Shown: positions 47,443 through 58,556 of the stretch, piece by piece
How the letters are laid out: every line of letters starts with the position of its first letter
How positions within the stretch are numbered: position 1 is the first letter of the stretch
NCBI GenBank assembly: GCA_028554645.1
Contig: JAQOOI010000064.1
Coordinates: forward strand, 2,542,001 to 2,606,000
Reading direction: 5' to 3'
DNA: 64,000 nt
Origin: Omphalotus guepiniiformis
Taxonomy: Eukaryota > Basidiomycota > Agaricomycetes > Agaricales > Omphalotaceae
Program-made: the position numbers and the translations under genes
The notes under the pieces: generated by a model
What the model saw: the letters and a program-made list of their open reading frames with translations, nothing else
The model's database searches: none
Told to the model about the DNA's origin: nothing

Positions 47443-48750
47443 TTACAAATTCTCAGTAATCGCAACCGAGAAATCCGAGAAATACGCGTCCTGGTCTTTA
47501 GGCGAAGCCCAATCCGAAGTCGAACCTGAAAACCAGACGACACAGATCAATAACCCCACAAAAAACGAAAAACACCCAGCACCAACCTCCAAAAAACGTC
47601 TGCATCATAATTCCCCGAAGCCTACCCTCCTCGCTATCTCTCAACACAAGTCCCTTAACACTAACAACACTCACACCCCCAACAAACAGTTCCATCTCAC
47701 CATTCTCCTGCCCCACATCATTGAGCCTCACCCTTTCACTAACCGTTGTCCATTGTCCCGGTGTGAACTCGAACGAACCACGACCGACGGAAGCACCGTA
47801 GGTAGGGTTACATTCGGATTTAGGAGGAACGGAACATTGGACGTCGTTGGCTGAAAATGCGGGGGGTAGGTAGGTGTATAGCTCGCCTGCACCTGAGGTA
47901 CGCCACATTAGACGCACAGAGAAACAGGTGGAAGAACGTGCGCCGCCGGAGCAGGAAAATGAATCTGTAGATGAGTCGCCTCCGTCTGTAAAGTGTCAAT
48001 CAGCATGAAAGTGAATTTTGAGGGTATGAGAAGAGACATACATAACCCAGGTAACTTTCCTCCCATATTGAAATCAAACCCATCCTCAAAAAACACTGAA
48101 TACCCCAACGTAGCCTCTTTCGCCGTCGTCAGATCAACATCTGACGGACCGGGTGCGTAGAATGATATTCCGCCTAGAGGCTCGTGTTGGAAGTTATACG
48201 AACCTTGGGGGTATTGAGCGCGCATGGAGTATGTACCGTCTGGGGCTGAGAGGTAGGTGTGTGTTAGAGCTGAGATGACTTTGATTGGGTTGAAGGTGCT
48301 GTCGGAGAGAGGAAGTGGTGAAGATGATTCTGGGGATGTTGACCAGGATGAGATGGGGGATGAGACTGGGAAGAGTGATGCGAGGAGGTTTTTGTTGTTC
48401 GAGATGGAGGTGGAAGAGGCCTTTGCGGAAGAAGAAGATGAGGCTTTACTGGGAATAGCACTGGAACTTGTACTTGAGCTAGCAACTACACTCGCGCTTG
48501 AAGAGCTAATCGCAATCGCAGAAGTATCATCTTCAACAGCACTCGCAGTCGTAGTCGTGTTCGTTGATCTACGCGGACACGACCTCCGTGCATGACGCTG
48601 CTGGTGGTGTTGTTGCACACCATGGACTCTCGCTCTAGAATGTAAGAATTGGACGTGCGATGAGCTCGAGTGCATTGGGCGTGCTGTTACAGTGGCAATT
48701 TGGACTGCGAGAAGCAATAAGGAAAAGAAAAGAGTGGTTTTGGAGGACAT
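47443..48750 (-). CDS. Secreted polysaccharide lyase family 14 (PL14)-like protein
   Basis: Three exons (48042-48750, 47587-47985, 47443-47525) with canonical introns give 396 residues. A signal peptide (about 1-24) is followed by a Ser/Thr-rich linker to about residue 130. The domain then reads SMRAQYPQGSYNF, LGYSVFFEDGFDFNMGGKLP, GLYGGDS, FSVRLMWRTSGAGELYTYLP, EFTPGQWTTVSERVRLND, MMQTFFGG and STSDWASPKDQDAYFSDFSV. The FxxGFDFxxGGKLPGLYGG and QTFFGG..SxWAsPKDqxayFxdF blocks mark the PL14/alginate-lyase-like fold found in many basidiomycetes. These enzymes cleave uronic-acid polymers by beta-elimination, but fungal substrates are mostly unproven. A decayed partial copy lies at 50755-51015. 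Confidence 0.87.
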
Positions 48751-49519
48751 GGTCGTTGTCGTCGTCGTCGGTGTACGTTCTAAAAGGAAGATTTAGGGAT
48801 GTCGACGAGGAGGAATGAGAGGAGATGGTGGAAGGGAGAGGGAGAGAGGGAGGAATATAAACCAGTCTCGAATGGCGATGGTTGACCGTGTGGCTCTGGC
48901 GTCGCTTAAGAGTATTATACTCCAAACCTCCATTGTTGTCCCGTAACCCATTTGAGGGTGATTATTCCACATTGTCAAGCGTTCTTGAACCTCGAAAGCA
49001 GCAATAATTACAAGGTTCATACTTTCCGAGAACCGAGTCGTACGCAATCATGGCAAGGAAGTAAGTAAGTAATATTCTCTTGATTCAAATTCGTTCGGCG
49101 CCTCATTTGAACTTTTCAGGCGTCTAATTTTGGTTCGAACGATGCTACAAAGACTGTTCTTCTTGTCGTTTCAGGCTTGGTTGTAATGCTAAGCCTACGA
49201 CACCGAGTTGCCTCAAGCTTACAATTTTCAAGCCTCAAAGCCTCAACCTCAAGCCATATACTCATTGCTGAACGATCGACACGTAGATCACCAATCCTGC
49301 TTTCGTCCACATGTACGACCCATCGCCGGGCCTAGATTTCAGTAACAACGACGTGGATTCAGGAATTCCATACTTACGTGCTTCACTGCTTACACGGAAT
49401 CACGGATATCTCAGTGTTTTGTGGATCTGCTGGCCTCAATTCTTTCCAAGTGACTCCGCGTACATACCCCCAAGCAAGGTCTACGCTGAGAATCGACGGG
49501 GGTTCTGAGGCGAGCAAAA
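48751..49519. other. Upstream region of the PL14 gene
   Basis: About 770 bp with no supportable gene. Contains the PL14 promoter. Confidence 0.4.
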
Positions 49520-50290
49520 GCTTCATCTGCACGACGATAGCGATGTCTGCCCTCGTTTGTCTTGGTCGCTGGAGAATACCAGGAATCAGATCAAAGCTTT
49601 AGATTTTGTTCGTTCGTTCGGAACGTTTGGATGGCTGGATTTTGACCTCTCAGGTGAGTGAGTATATGCGTAAAACATCCTCGAATTCTGTTCTGACATT
49701 ACTGTAGGTCTATCACTTTCTGGACGGAGGGCCAATCACAACTGCTATTCGCATCGTTGTCCAAATCAGCACCGGCAATACCCCAAGCTCAGGACTTTCG
49801 AGTTTGTACACGACCGATGATACGTTCGATGTTTTTATGAACTGAAGCTCGAGCGCACAATTGCCTTGTTCTTGTGTTTCTTCGGATCTTGATACTCATA
49901 GCCTTCCCGTTTCTTCCAAATGATGCTACCAAGAGCACCGAGCGGCGAGCGAAGTCTGTGAAGACTTGCAGTCGACGAGGCTCCGAGATGAGCACAATGA
50001 CAAAAGCATTGGTTGCCTCATGTTCCCTTGCTAGCCAGAGAAACTCGGGAACCAGATCAGAGCTCAAACTTTGGCGATTTTTTTTCTTCGTTCAGACGTT
50101 CCTTCGGAATGTTGATGGTTGGACGTTGGTCTTTCAGGTGTGTATATGCGTAAAGCATTCTCGTATTTCGTTCTGACATTCATTATAGGACCACCCAAGG
50201 ACTACCACTTTCTCGACGGAGGGACAATTACAACTGCTATTCTTATCCTCGTTTTCATCGTTGCCCACACCGGAATACCCAGCTCCCTCA
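49520..50290 (+). repeat. Degenerate tandem duplication
   Basis: Two stretches about 480 bp apart (about 49520-49780 and 50000-50260) share blocks such as TATATGCGTAAA, TTCTGACATT and GACGGAGGG followed by ACAACTGCTATT. Both carry a similar donor-like/acceptor-like arrangement (GTG..TATATGCG to TAG), so they may derive from an intron-containing gene. No frame is preserved in both, and I do not recognise the encoded text. Confidence 0.5.
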
Positions 50291-50754
50291 CACGCCGCTT
50301 GCGGAAGTCCGTGTCCGAGATTCAACTCTAGTTGATATGTTCATGGGTTTACTCGCAGGAGGTCTGAGGAGGGAAGACATTTTAGCTAGACCTTGAGCTG
50401 GTAGGACGACGTCCCAGCCAACATCCGTACAAGTACAAGACCAATCCCAGGCGCATATCACGACCAAGCACTTGAGAAGCTCGACCTTCTTCATTAATGA
50501 ATCTACATTGTATTTTTCCTCATATCCTCTCACACACCTCTATCACGTCACTCGCACCCCAAACATACACCTTCCCTGTATTCGCTGGTACCACCGTTCC
50601 CAGCAAGAGCGGCGCAGACAAAGGTCTCTATTTGACGATGTAGCTCTTTGCCGCATGACACCATCCTCCGTACTCGAATCGCAAGCGCTAAAGCTTGCAC
50701 ATGACAACGTTCTGGTGCACACAGGTCGCAGCTTCTCTATCTGACTAATGTGCG

Positions 50755-51015
50755 TGCCTTGGCGAAGTCTACATCTACTTCCCTCCCTCGCCGCCACTCT
50801 TCCTTCTCAGCCAACGACGTCCAACCTTCCGACCCTCCCAAATGTGATATGTAAACCCTGCGACATCCCCGTCGGTCGTAGTTCGTTCGTATCCTCGTCG
50901 GAGCAGTGGACAAAGATTAGTAACAGGATGAGGCATGATGATCTGGGAGAGTAGAACGGTGAGATGGCGTTCTTTGGAGGTGGGTGGTGTGCGGTCTTGT
51001 TCGATGCTAATCTGC
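50755..51015 (+). pseudogene. PL14-like relic
   Basis: The + strand reads GEVYIYFPP then SANDVQPSDPPKCDM. After a frame change it reads VGRSSFVSSSEQWTKISNRM and DLGE, followed by GEMAFFGG. This follows the order GELYTYLPPAFSANDVQ, PPKSEC, VGRGSFEFTPGQWTTVSERV, DVGQ, GEMELFVGG in the intact PL14 gene at 47443-48750. Two or more frame changes and stops, and the lack of the rest of the domain, show that it is dead. It points towards the intact gene in inverted orientation. Confidence 0.65.
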
Positions 51016-51498
51016 GCTTGGTTTAGGGCATGACGTCGGACTAAGCATCGCCCAAAGATCAGAATGTGTATCTCGGATTTTTTTGTTGCGCTTACTGAGA
51101 AGCTGTCAAGCTGAAAGGATTTGTTTGATCACACGCATATCTATACTCGGGAAATAATACACTTACACATAACTCAACTCGCTCACTGCACCGCGTCAAC
51201 GTTTTGTTTTATCTCTACTGTCTTCCTTCGACGCAGGTGTGCCTTGGTGTGCCCGTGGTAGCGCGGAATACTCTTCTAGCGCGACTCCCTTGTTTTCGTC
51301 AAAGTTTAGTTATACTTTATATTGTTTGCTCGTTTTTTATACATACGTAAATTTACGCTGTAGTAACGTCATATACGAAGACTTCAAGGCATCTATGTAC
51401 TTCCAGATATAGATAGCCTGATGAATGCAGCATGGTTGATGGTTGTTATCGATGATCGATAACAGCTCAGTAACACACTGAAGCGCCAGGAATCCTCA
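51016..51498. other. Spacer upstream of the CACTA-like element
   Basis: No gene supported. From about 51425 the sequence (GATGATCGATAACA and following) matches the upstream region of NLR copy 1, so the NLR duplication starts here. Confidence 0.5.
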
Positions 51499-52070
51499 CA
51501 CTACAAGGAGGGCAATATTTCACGTAAGCGAAATTACTTGCCATTTGCTTTGAAATACTATTTATATAGACTTGTACATTTTCAAAGAAATTAAAAAAGT
51601 TTTTCGCACGTAAAAGTTGTGGCCTTTTGAGGGAATTTTCAGTGACAATTTGGGGAGTTTCGCACGTGACAAAGTGAGTGCCAAATACATGGCAACTTTG
51701 CCGTTTTCTCCCGTGACATTTATTTAAAATGTCGGCCGGGAAACTAAATGGGCAATCAACGGGCAATCAACGGTAGTCTGGGTTGCCCGTTGATTGCCCA
51801 GTGATTGCCCGGTAGTTGCCCGGTGATTGCCCGGTGATTGCCCATTTAGTTTCCCGGCCGACATTTATAATAAATGTCACAGGAAAGAAATGATGGTTTG
51901 CCGCCGGCAAACCTCAAGTAAGGCGACTAGAATCGATCACACAAAACCCTTTATTTCACACGCAACAAAGCTTTATTTGTACAAGTCAAATGTAAAGATC
52001 CAAACAAATAATATTTCGAAGCAAATAGCGGCAAGTTTCCCATGCGGGAAATGTTGCCCTGTTTGTAGTG
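51499..52070. mobile_element. Non-autonomous CACTA-like foldback element (572 bp)
   Basis: The element begins CACTACAAG (51499) and ends with its inverted form TTTGTAGTG (52070), flanked on both sides by TCA (51496-51498 and 52071-52073). A CACTA terminus and a 3-bp target duplication are the marks of CMC/EnSpm DNA transposons. Almost the whole element is an inverted repeat. The outer arms match with indels. The inner arms around TAAATGTCGGCCGGGAAAC are nearly perfect. The hairpin tip is rich in a GATTGCCCGGT-like unit, with more copies in the right arm than in the left. No transposase is encoded. It sits 20 bp upstream of the start codon of NLR copy 2, and NLR copy 1 keeps the uninterrupted sequence. 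Confidence 0.82.
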
Positions 52071-52090
52071 TCACTCTTTCTCTTGCCACC

Positions 52091-55000
52091 ATGTTGAATC
52101 AGTTTCCAGTATCTCATTCTCAACCAAGTAACAACAGGTATGTCTGTACTTTGAATAAAAGATAAGTACTTCACTCATTGAGTATCATCTACCATAGCCA
52201 AGGGCTGCAGCAATCTCTGAGTGTCAATCTGACACCAGTCAATTCTGGTTCTACCAAGTAAGTGCTGTCAACTATATAGCATTTGCAGAGTCACTCAGAA
52301 GTATGTCTAGTCAAGTTGGTTTTCTCAATAATAGTGCTCATGTTACTATAATGGGTGGCAACTTCAATGCTATTGGAGGTGACTTCAATGTCATTGGTAT
52401 AACAATCAAACTTACTCCATACAATGACTGATTCTAACTATGATGTCCCAGCATTTGACCCAAAGGTTAATATTCTGCAGTGGTTGAAGGCACCAGACTC
52501 TTCCACAAATTTCAATAGTACAAGAGACAAGAAAGTGAAGAAGACTGGTGATTGGCTCCTTGCTGATCTCAGGTATATTCATTGGAAGGAACATGGCAAA
52601 TTACTCTGGATCCAAGGCAAAGGCAAGTCCATCTTTTCCTATTACTGTTTTTCACAATGTCTCACTTGTATATAGCTGGTGCTGGCAAGACCTTTCTGTG
52701 GTAAGACATTTATTGCACATCTGTGATTATGCAATCTAAAATTTGAGATAAACTACTAGTACTACAGTCATTGACCAGCTTTTTAAAGACAGTGAATCTG
52801 GTCATGGTCTACCTCCATTCTATTACTACTTTGATTCAAGAGATACCTCAAAGCAAGATTATAGAGGTCTTCTCTTATCTCTGCTGGCTCAAGCTACCTT
52901 GTCTTCTCAAGGTGTTCCATCTGATATACAGAGCCTGTATAAACAATACCATGACAAATATCAGGTACCAGCTCTTGATATCCTAGAGACTACAATCAGA
53001 AAAATTTTAGTCTCTTGGAAATCTTTGCAACCTGTGTTTATTATCATGGATGCCATGGATGAGGCTAGTGAACAAGCACAATATGAAGTCACTGCATTCA
53101 TCCATAGCCTACTTGCTCTCAACAAGGTGTATGTGCTGGTAACCAGCCGTCATCCTTTGATAGTTGGATCCATGGAGAGCATCATCATCCAGCTAAATGA
53201 TGATAATATCAATGAAGATGTCAGAATGTATCTGGATATACATATCCCAAAGCTCAAGGTTGAGGCTGCTATGAAGAGTGAAGTGGAGAAGTTCTTGATG
53301 AAGGGAGCACATGGACAGTAAGGCTGTTATTTTTAAACAGAATTTAACTAATCAAGCATCAAGATTCAGATGGGTGGACTGTCAAATGGCTACACTCCTG
53401 AAATGTGGAACTGTGAAGGCAGTGGAAAAAACATTGCAAAAGCTTCCATCTGATCTTGAATCAATTTACCTTGAGAAGCTGAAGAGTATCTCTGAAATGC
53501 ACATTGAAGATGCCAACCTTATTTGCAGTGGCTTACATATGCTACAAGGCCCCCAACAATTCAGGAATTGGTTGAAGTATTGGCCACTGATCTTAATAGC
53601 TGTTCATTTCAGCCAAGATACAGAGTTCCTGACCTAGGTGAAAAACTTCACAAGATTGTGGATACCACACTAGTGACTATGCAGGGCCCAGTTGTGCAGT
53701 TGGCACATTACTCTGTGAAGGAATTCTTGGTTGCAGGTCATATAAAACATCAGTCAGCTGCATTTTTTAAGAGTGATGAGAGACTGGCATATGGTGTTAT
53801 TGCACATACTTGCATTATCTACCTTCTCTACTATGGCACACAGACTCACCTGCATTCAAGAACACCAATAGATCTTCAAGAAGTTCCATTGGCTGAATAT
53901 GCAGCAAAGTACTGGACATATCATGGAAAATCAATGGGACCAATGGATGAAAAGACTATTCACAGTGGAATAAAGCTAATGGATAGTGCAGGGCCTTCAT
54001 TTCTGCAGTGGTTGAGGCTACATCAACCAGATAGCCCATTTCCTCTGTCAAATATGGATATTTCTTTGCAAAATGTTCAAGAACCTCTCTATTATGCATC
54101 ACATGCAGGGCTTTTAAATGTTGTAGCCAGGCTTATTCAGAAAGATGGAGATGTAAATGTCATGGGTGGTTGGTATGGATCTGCTCTTGAAGCTGCTGCT
54201 TACTCTGGAAATGAGGCCATTGTAAAGCTTCTTCTATCTAAAGGAGCACATGCAAATAGTCAGGGTGGTCCATATGGATCTGCCCTTCAAGCTGCTATTG
54301 AATTTTAAACACCAGGCCATTGTAAAGGTTCTTCTATCTGAAGGTGCAAATGTAAATACTCAAGGTGGTCCATATGGGTCTGCTCTCCAAATTGCTTTGG
54401 AAACACAAGAATTGGCTATTGTGAGGCTTCTGGTATCTGCAGGTGCAGATGTGGAATCTGCTATGCAATCTGCAGCTTATAATGGACACAAAGAGAATGT
54501 GGAGCTTTTGCTATCAGCAGGTGCAGATGTAAATGCTGAGGGTAGTAAATGTGAATCTGCTCTCCATGCTGCATCTTGTAAAGGACATGAGGCCATTGTG
54601 AAGCATCTTCTCTCTGTAGGTGCAGATGTGAATGCTCAGGGTGGTGAGTATGGATCTGCTCTTCAAGCTGCATCTTTGAAAGGACATGAGGCCATTGTGA
54701 AGCTCCTTCTTTCTGCAGATGCAGATGTCAATGCTAAGGGTGGTAGATATGGATCAGCCCTCCAAGCTGCATCTTATAAAGGACATGAGACCACTGTAAA
54801 GCTTCTTCTATCTGCAGGTGCAGATGTGAGTGCTCAGGGTGGTGAATATGGATCAGCTCTCCATGCTGCTTTGTCAAGTGGACATGAGGCCATTGTGAAG
54901 CTCCCTCTATCTGCAGGTGCAGATGTGAATGCTCGGGGTGGTGGATATAGATCAGCTTTCCATGCTGCATCTTTGAATGGAAATCAAGCCATTGTAAAGC

Positions 55001-55227
55001 TTCTTCTATCTGCGGGTGCTGATGTGAATGCTCAGGGTGGTGAATATGGATCAGCTCTCCAAGCTGCATCTTACAGAGGATGGAAAGCCATTGTAGAGCT
55101 TCTTCTATCAGCAGGTGCAGATGTGAATGCTCAGGGTGGTAAATATGGATCAGCTTTCCATGCTGCAACTTATAGAGGACATAAGACCATTGCAATACTT
55201 CTTCAATCTGCAGGAGCTAAATTGTAA
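52091..55227 (+). pseudogene. NACHT-ankyrin NLR-like gene, copy 2, with two opposite frameshifts
   Basis: Seven exons (52091-52137, 52198-52257, 52299-52396, 52452-52622, 52676-52700, 52760-53317, 53364-55227) with the same boundaries as copy 1. Exons 1, 4, 5 and 6 have exactly the same lengths. Order: N-terminal GGNFNAIGGDFNVI motif, P-loop GKAGAGKTF, VFIIMDAMDEAS, the linker FRWVDCQMATLLKCG, then about twelve ankyrin repeats, several almost identical (GSALQAASxxGHEAIVKLLLSAGADVNAQGG). Exon 7 has one base missing in a T run at 53522-53524 and one extra in a T run at 54303-54306 relative to copy 1 and the repeat consensus. Both are homopolymer differences, so sequencing error is possible and the gene could be whole. 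The intron at 52623-52675 is GC..AG as in copy 1. The CACTA-like element directly upstream probably separates the gene from its old promoter. Confidence 0.85.
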
Positions 55228-55660
55228 GCAGTGTTATTACCCTGAATTCTGACAAATGGTGCATGTTCTGGAACTTCTACATTGTTAGGCACTCATACTC
55301 AGAAAATTATGGATTGTAGGCTTGCTTCCCAGACTGAGGCACATTTGATTACTAGCCCTTTTACTTGATTTCATTGTGCTGTGTTGCTACCTTTTTTCTG
55401 CTCAAATTTGTATTATCATGTGTGCTGTTCTTTCTCAGTATGCCAATCTCTTCTTTTTTCTTGTCCTGTTGAGAATCTGTAGTCTGTTTTGTATGGGTCA
55501 TGTCCAGTCATGACCAGTATTAACATCCATGTACTGCTCTTCTGATACCTGTGAATAGTAGCTACCTCTTATATGCTGTACAATAAAGTCTTGGTTCTCT
55601 CTCCAATGCAAATGATGTCTGATATAACCTGCACATGATTGTGTTTCTTAATCAACACTC
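55228..55660. other. Spacer between convergent genes
   Basis: About 430 AT-rich bases between NLR copy 2 and the UstYa-like gene. No gene supported. Confidence 0.5.
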
Positions 55661-56450
55661 CTATGCCCGCTTCCTATACTCCTCCTGATTGGTCCTAACC
55701 GCGTCGTAAACCTCCTCCCAATCCCTACACACATACGTATCCGGATACGGCTTGGGCTTCGGAGCAGCCAACACATCCGAGAGGTACAAGTCGGACCTAC
55801 ACAGCGCCATCTGCCTCAAGTAGTTGATACAATGCTGAGCCAACTCCAACTCCGACGAGCCCAACTCTGATTGCTCCGAAGACCGTCCAGAGACTTCATC
55901 ATCGCCATTGACCTCGCGCATGTCTTCGTCTTCATCATCGCGAGCAACCGGAGCGCTCCGCACGACCTCCCTCCGAAGAACATCCACACAGCGTAGTTGG
56001 TGAAACATCGATATGCTAAATTCTTGTCGTCTCTCTCCGAGGTGGATTACACCGTTCTCAGGGTAGAGCGATTCCCATTCGGCGTTGGAGGAGGGTGTTG
56101 GTGCGAGTTGGTAGTGCGTGGTTTCTTCGAGCGACATGCGAATCTGGTGCAGGGGTGGTATGGGCCATGTTTGGGGATAGTCTTGGCCGAGGTAATCTGC
56201 GAGTGAAATTGTCGGAAAGAGGGATTGAATCAGATTACTTTGAGAAAGCTCGCGACTTACTATATTCAATATCAGCCTCAGAGTGAGTCGATTTGCTCTC
56301 GTTCGTTAAGGTTGGTGGTGGTGTGGATGTTTTGAACCATGCTATACCGCATAGCTTTGCGAGGATGATAGCGCATAGAAGGATTATGTGATGGAGAGAA
56401 AGAGAAAGATTCTGTGTGGCGGATTTCGTATTGGTAGATCGTAGAGCCAT
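55661..56450 (-). CDS. UstYa-like (DUF3328) protein, putative peptide-modifying oxidase
   Basis: Two exons (56261-56450, 55661-56196) with a GTAAGT..CAG intron give 241 residues. One membrane helix at about residues 18-40 (HHIILLCAIILAKLCGIAW) anchors a lumenal domain with NYLGQDYPQTWPI, AEWESLYPENGVIHLG, SMFHQLRCVDVLR and QHCINYLRQMALC. UstYa proteins carry two HxxHC-type motifs and, in ascomycete dikaritin pathways, oxidatively cyclise ribosomal core peptides in the secretory route. Here the first motif is HQLRC, with Arg in place of the second His. The second (HCINYLRQ) is normal. An acidic insert (RDDEDEDMREVNGDDE) lies between them. The secreted repeat-peptide precursor lies 4.2 kb away and relics of the same family at 43.3-43.9 kb. 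The oxidase role is inferred; the Arg change may alter or abolish it. Confidence 0.85.
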
Positions 56451-57252
56451 TTACGGTGAGGAGAATAGAGCTACACTCGGCGCTCGCGATGAACAGCGAC
56501 TTGAGCTTGTCGACTTGTGGAAAAAGCCTCCGGGTCTTCACCGATACCTTCAACGCTCTGCCACAGCCAGCGTATGTTCCTCGGACCTCAGAGTCAATCG
56601 GACCTAGCTGGAGTCTGGCCTGAGTGCAGAGGACTAAACGGAGATACGATAGATCGTGATGAGACGTAAAAAACGTCTACGCAGGGTCGTCCACGCGGAC
56701 CAGGATCCAGGATTTGGGGAAAACTTCAAACACCTCACAAACACAAGAGATTTTGCTGAATAGAAAGCGAATTAGGACCCAGATCTGTGCGGAGCTGTAG
56801 GGTAAACGTACGCTGTGATCGTTCATGTGCTAACCGGACACGGACGTTCAAAACTCATTTCTCCTAATCCTGTAGAGACAAGCTGTTGAGTACACCGCTG
56901 GCTGTTCAACTTTTGATATGAAGGTTTACCGCAGTCTACGAAATTTTTGTTAGACAGCCTGAGACGTCGATGAGAAAATAAGTAAGTAAGTGAGAGAGCT
57001 TTGTTATCAGCGGCAGTGGCACATGGTCCAAATAAAATCAGATCAATACTTTTTCTGATTTTGATTCCGTTTACCCAATTTCCCCGGTGTTCACTACTTG
57101 TTATGTCTTTGAGACCTTGACAATGACAATGAGCGCTACTTACTTACGGAAACGATGTAAGTTATTGATCCTTTTCGTCCCTTTCTTCACCTTCTCTACG
57201 CACTAGGTCCTTTTTTAAAATTCTGCCCCCGTAATAGGTCAAGTCGAGGGAG
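56451..57252. other. Divergent promoter region
   Basis: About 800 bp between the start codons of the UstYa-like gene (minus) and the membrane-protein gene (plus). It may be a shared promoter. No specific binding site recognised. Confidence 0.45.
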
Positions 57253-58556
57253 ATGTCGAGCAGCGACCCAATCGACCTCAAGCTTGAAAGGTCTCTCTAT
57301 GTAGGGAACTTTTTTAGAGGGATTTTATACGGTAAGTTCATTCATGCGCGCCTTTCAAGTCTTCTGTCCAAGCGATGACAATATTAATGATTCTTCACAA
57401 ATTTAGGTATCGAACTATTCACATTCGCTCAAGCCGCCCACTGCATCTTAACCCAACGCCAACAAACCCTCTCCAACCGAAAAGGACGAATATTCTACGT
57501 CGCCTATGGCGCGGTGTTGATCGCGATGGTCACTATAGCGGTCATTACGGATGCACTGTGGGGCGAGTATATGTGGATTGATCATAGGAATTATCCTGGT
57601 GGCCCGCTAGCGTATTTCGAAGCAACGACGTCGGCGTGGTTCAATGTGTTTGGTTCGGCGGCGGATGCTACAGCTAATGTCTTGGGGGATGGATTGTTGG
57701 TGCGTTTCCTAAGTTTTTTCGTGTTCAGCTTGTTTATTAAATTTTTATCTCTTGTGTTGGTGTATCGAGCGTATATGATTTGGGGCTCAAGGCTTTGGAT
57801 TGTCATTTTTCCTTTACTGATCTACCTAACTTCCTCAGGCAAGTACAGACATCTCTTGACCTTCACAATCTCAAAATTAATCAAATTGATCTCTCTCAGC
57901 CCTCGTAATAGTAACCGTAATCGAAAGTGCGCTCCCTGGCGCCTTCCTGCTCAACGGTAAAGCTGCCAATTTTGGCGTCCCATGGGTCTCCCTCTCGGTC
58001 TCGCTCAACATCATCGTCACCGCGCTGATCTGTGCGCGGCTCTTATACATGCGGAGCGTAACGCTCACCGTCATGCCACCTGAGATGGGCAAAATGTATA
58101 CAAGTATAATGGCTATACTCGTCGAGTCCGCTCTGCCGTTTAGTATCGTTGGTCTTGGGCTGGTTATCACGTATGCGAGGAACGACGTAACATCTACGGC
58201 TTTTGCGTATGTGTGGGGGATATTTTGTGTGAGTTTAACTGCGTTTCCTTTTTGTTACGTGACACTGACTTGCACAAAAACACTAGTCACTCTCGCCGCA
58301 GATGATCATTCTAAGAGTAGCCATGGGCAGAGGGTGGACGAAAGAGACTGTTCAGCAAGTCAGCGGGTCGTTGGTTTTTGCTGAACGGCCACCGCAGAGG
58401 ACGACCACGACCACGACGACGTTGAATAGGACTGAAAGCACGAATAGTTTGACGCTCCAGACGGTGACGTTTAGAGGTGTAGTGGGATCTCAGACGGAGT
58501 CTCCTAGGGGGTCGTTCAAGAAGGAGGCTGGGAGTCATTCGGATAGTATGGTTTGA
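57253..58556 (+). CDS. Multi-pass (about seven-helix) membrane protein of basidiomycete type
   Basis: Exons 57253-57331, 57407-57699, 57760-57838, 57900-58228 and 58287-58556 give 349 residues. About seven hydrophobic helices are followed by a Ser/Thr-rich cytosolic tail. The motifs VYRAYMIWG, ALPFSIVGL and YVWGIFCSLSPQMIILRVAMGRGW recur in a large agaricomycete family of unknown function, often annotated as seven-helix or DUF membrane proteins. The intron 57839-57899 starts GCAAGT and is GC..AG. The segment 57700-57759 behaves like an intron (donor GTGCGT) but ends TTG. It is flanked by direct TGTTGGTG repeats, is 60 bases long and has no stop, so retention would add a 20-residue hydrophobic insert. 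A receptor or transport role is possible but unproven. Confidence 0.8.

Noticed and set aside
54734..55195. Long minus-strand frame rich in His/Leu across the ankyrin repeats of NLR copy 2
   Set aside because: It is the antisense of the repeats; its periodic text only mirrors them.
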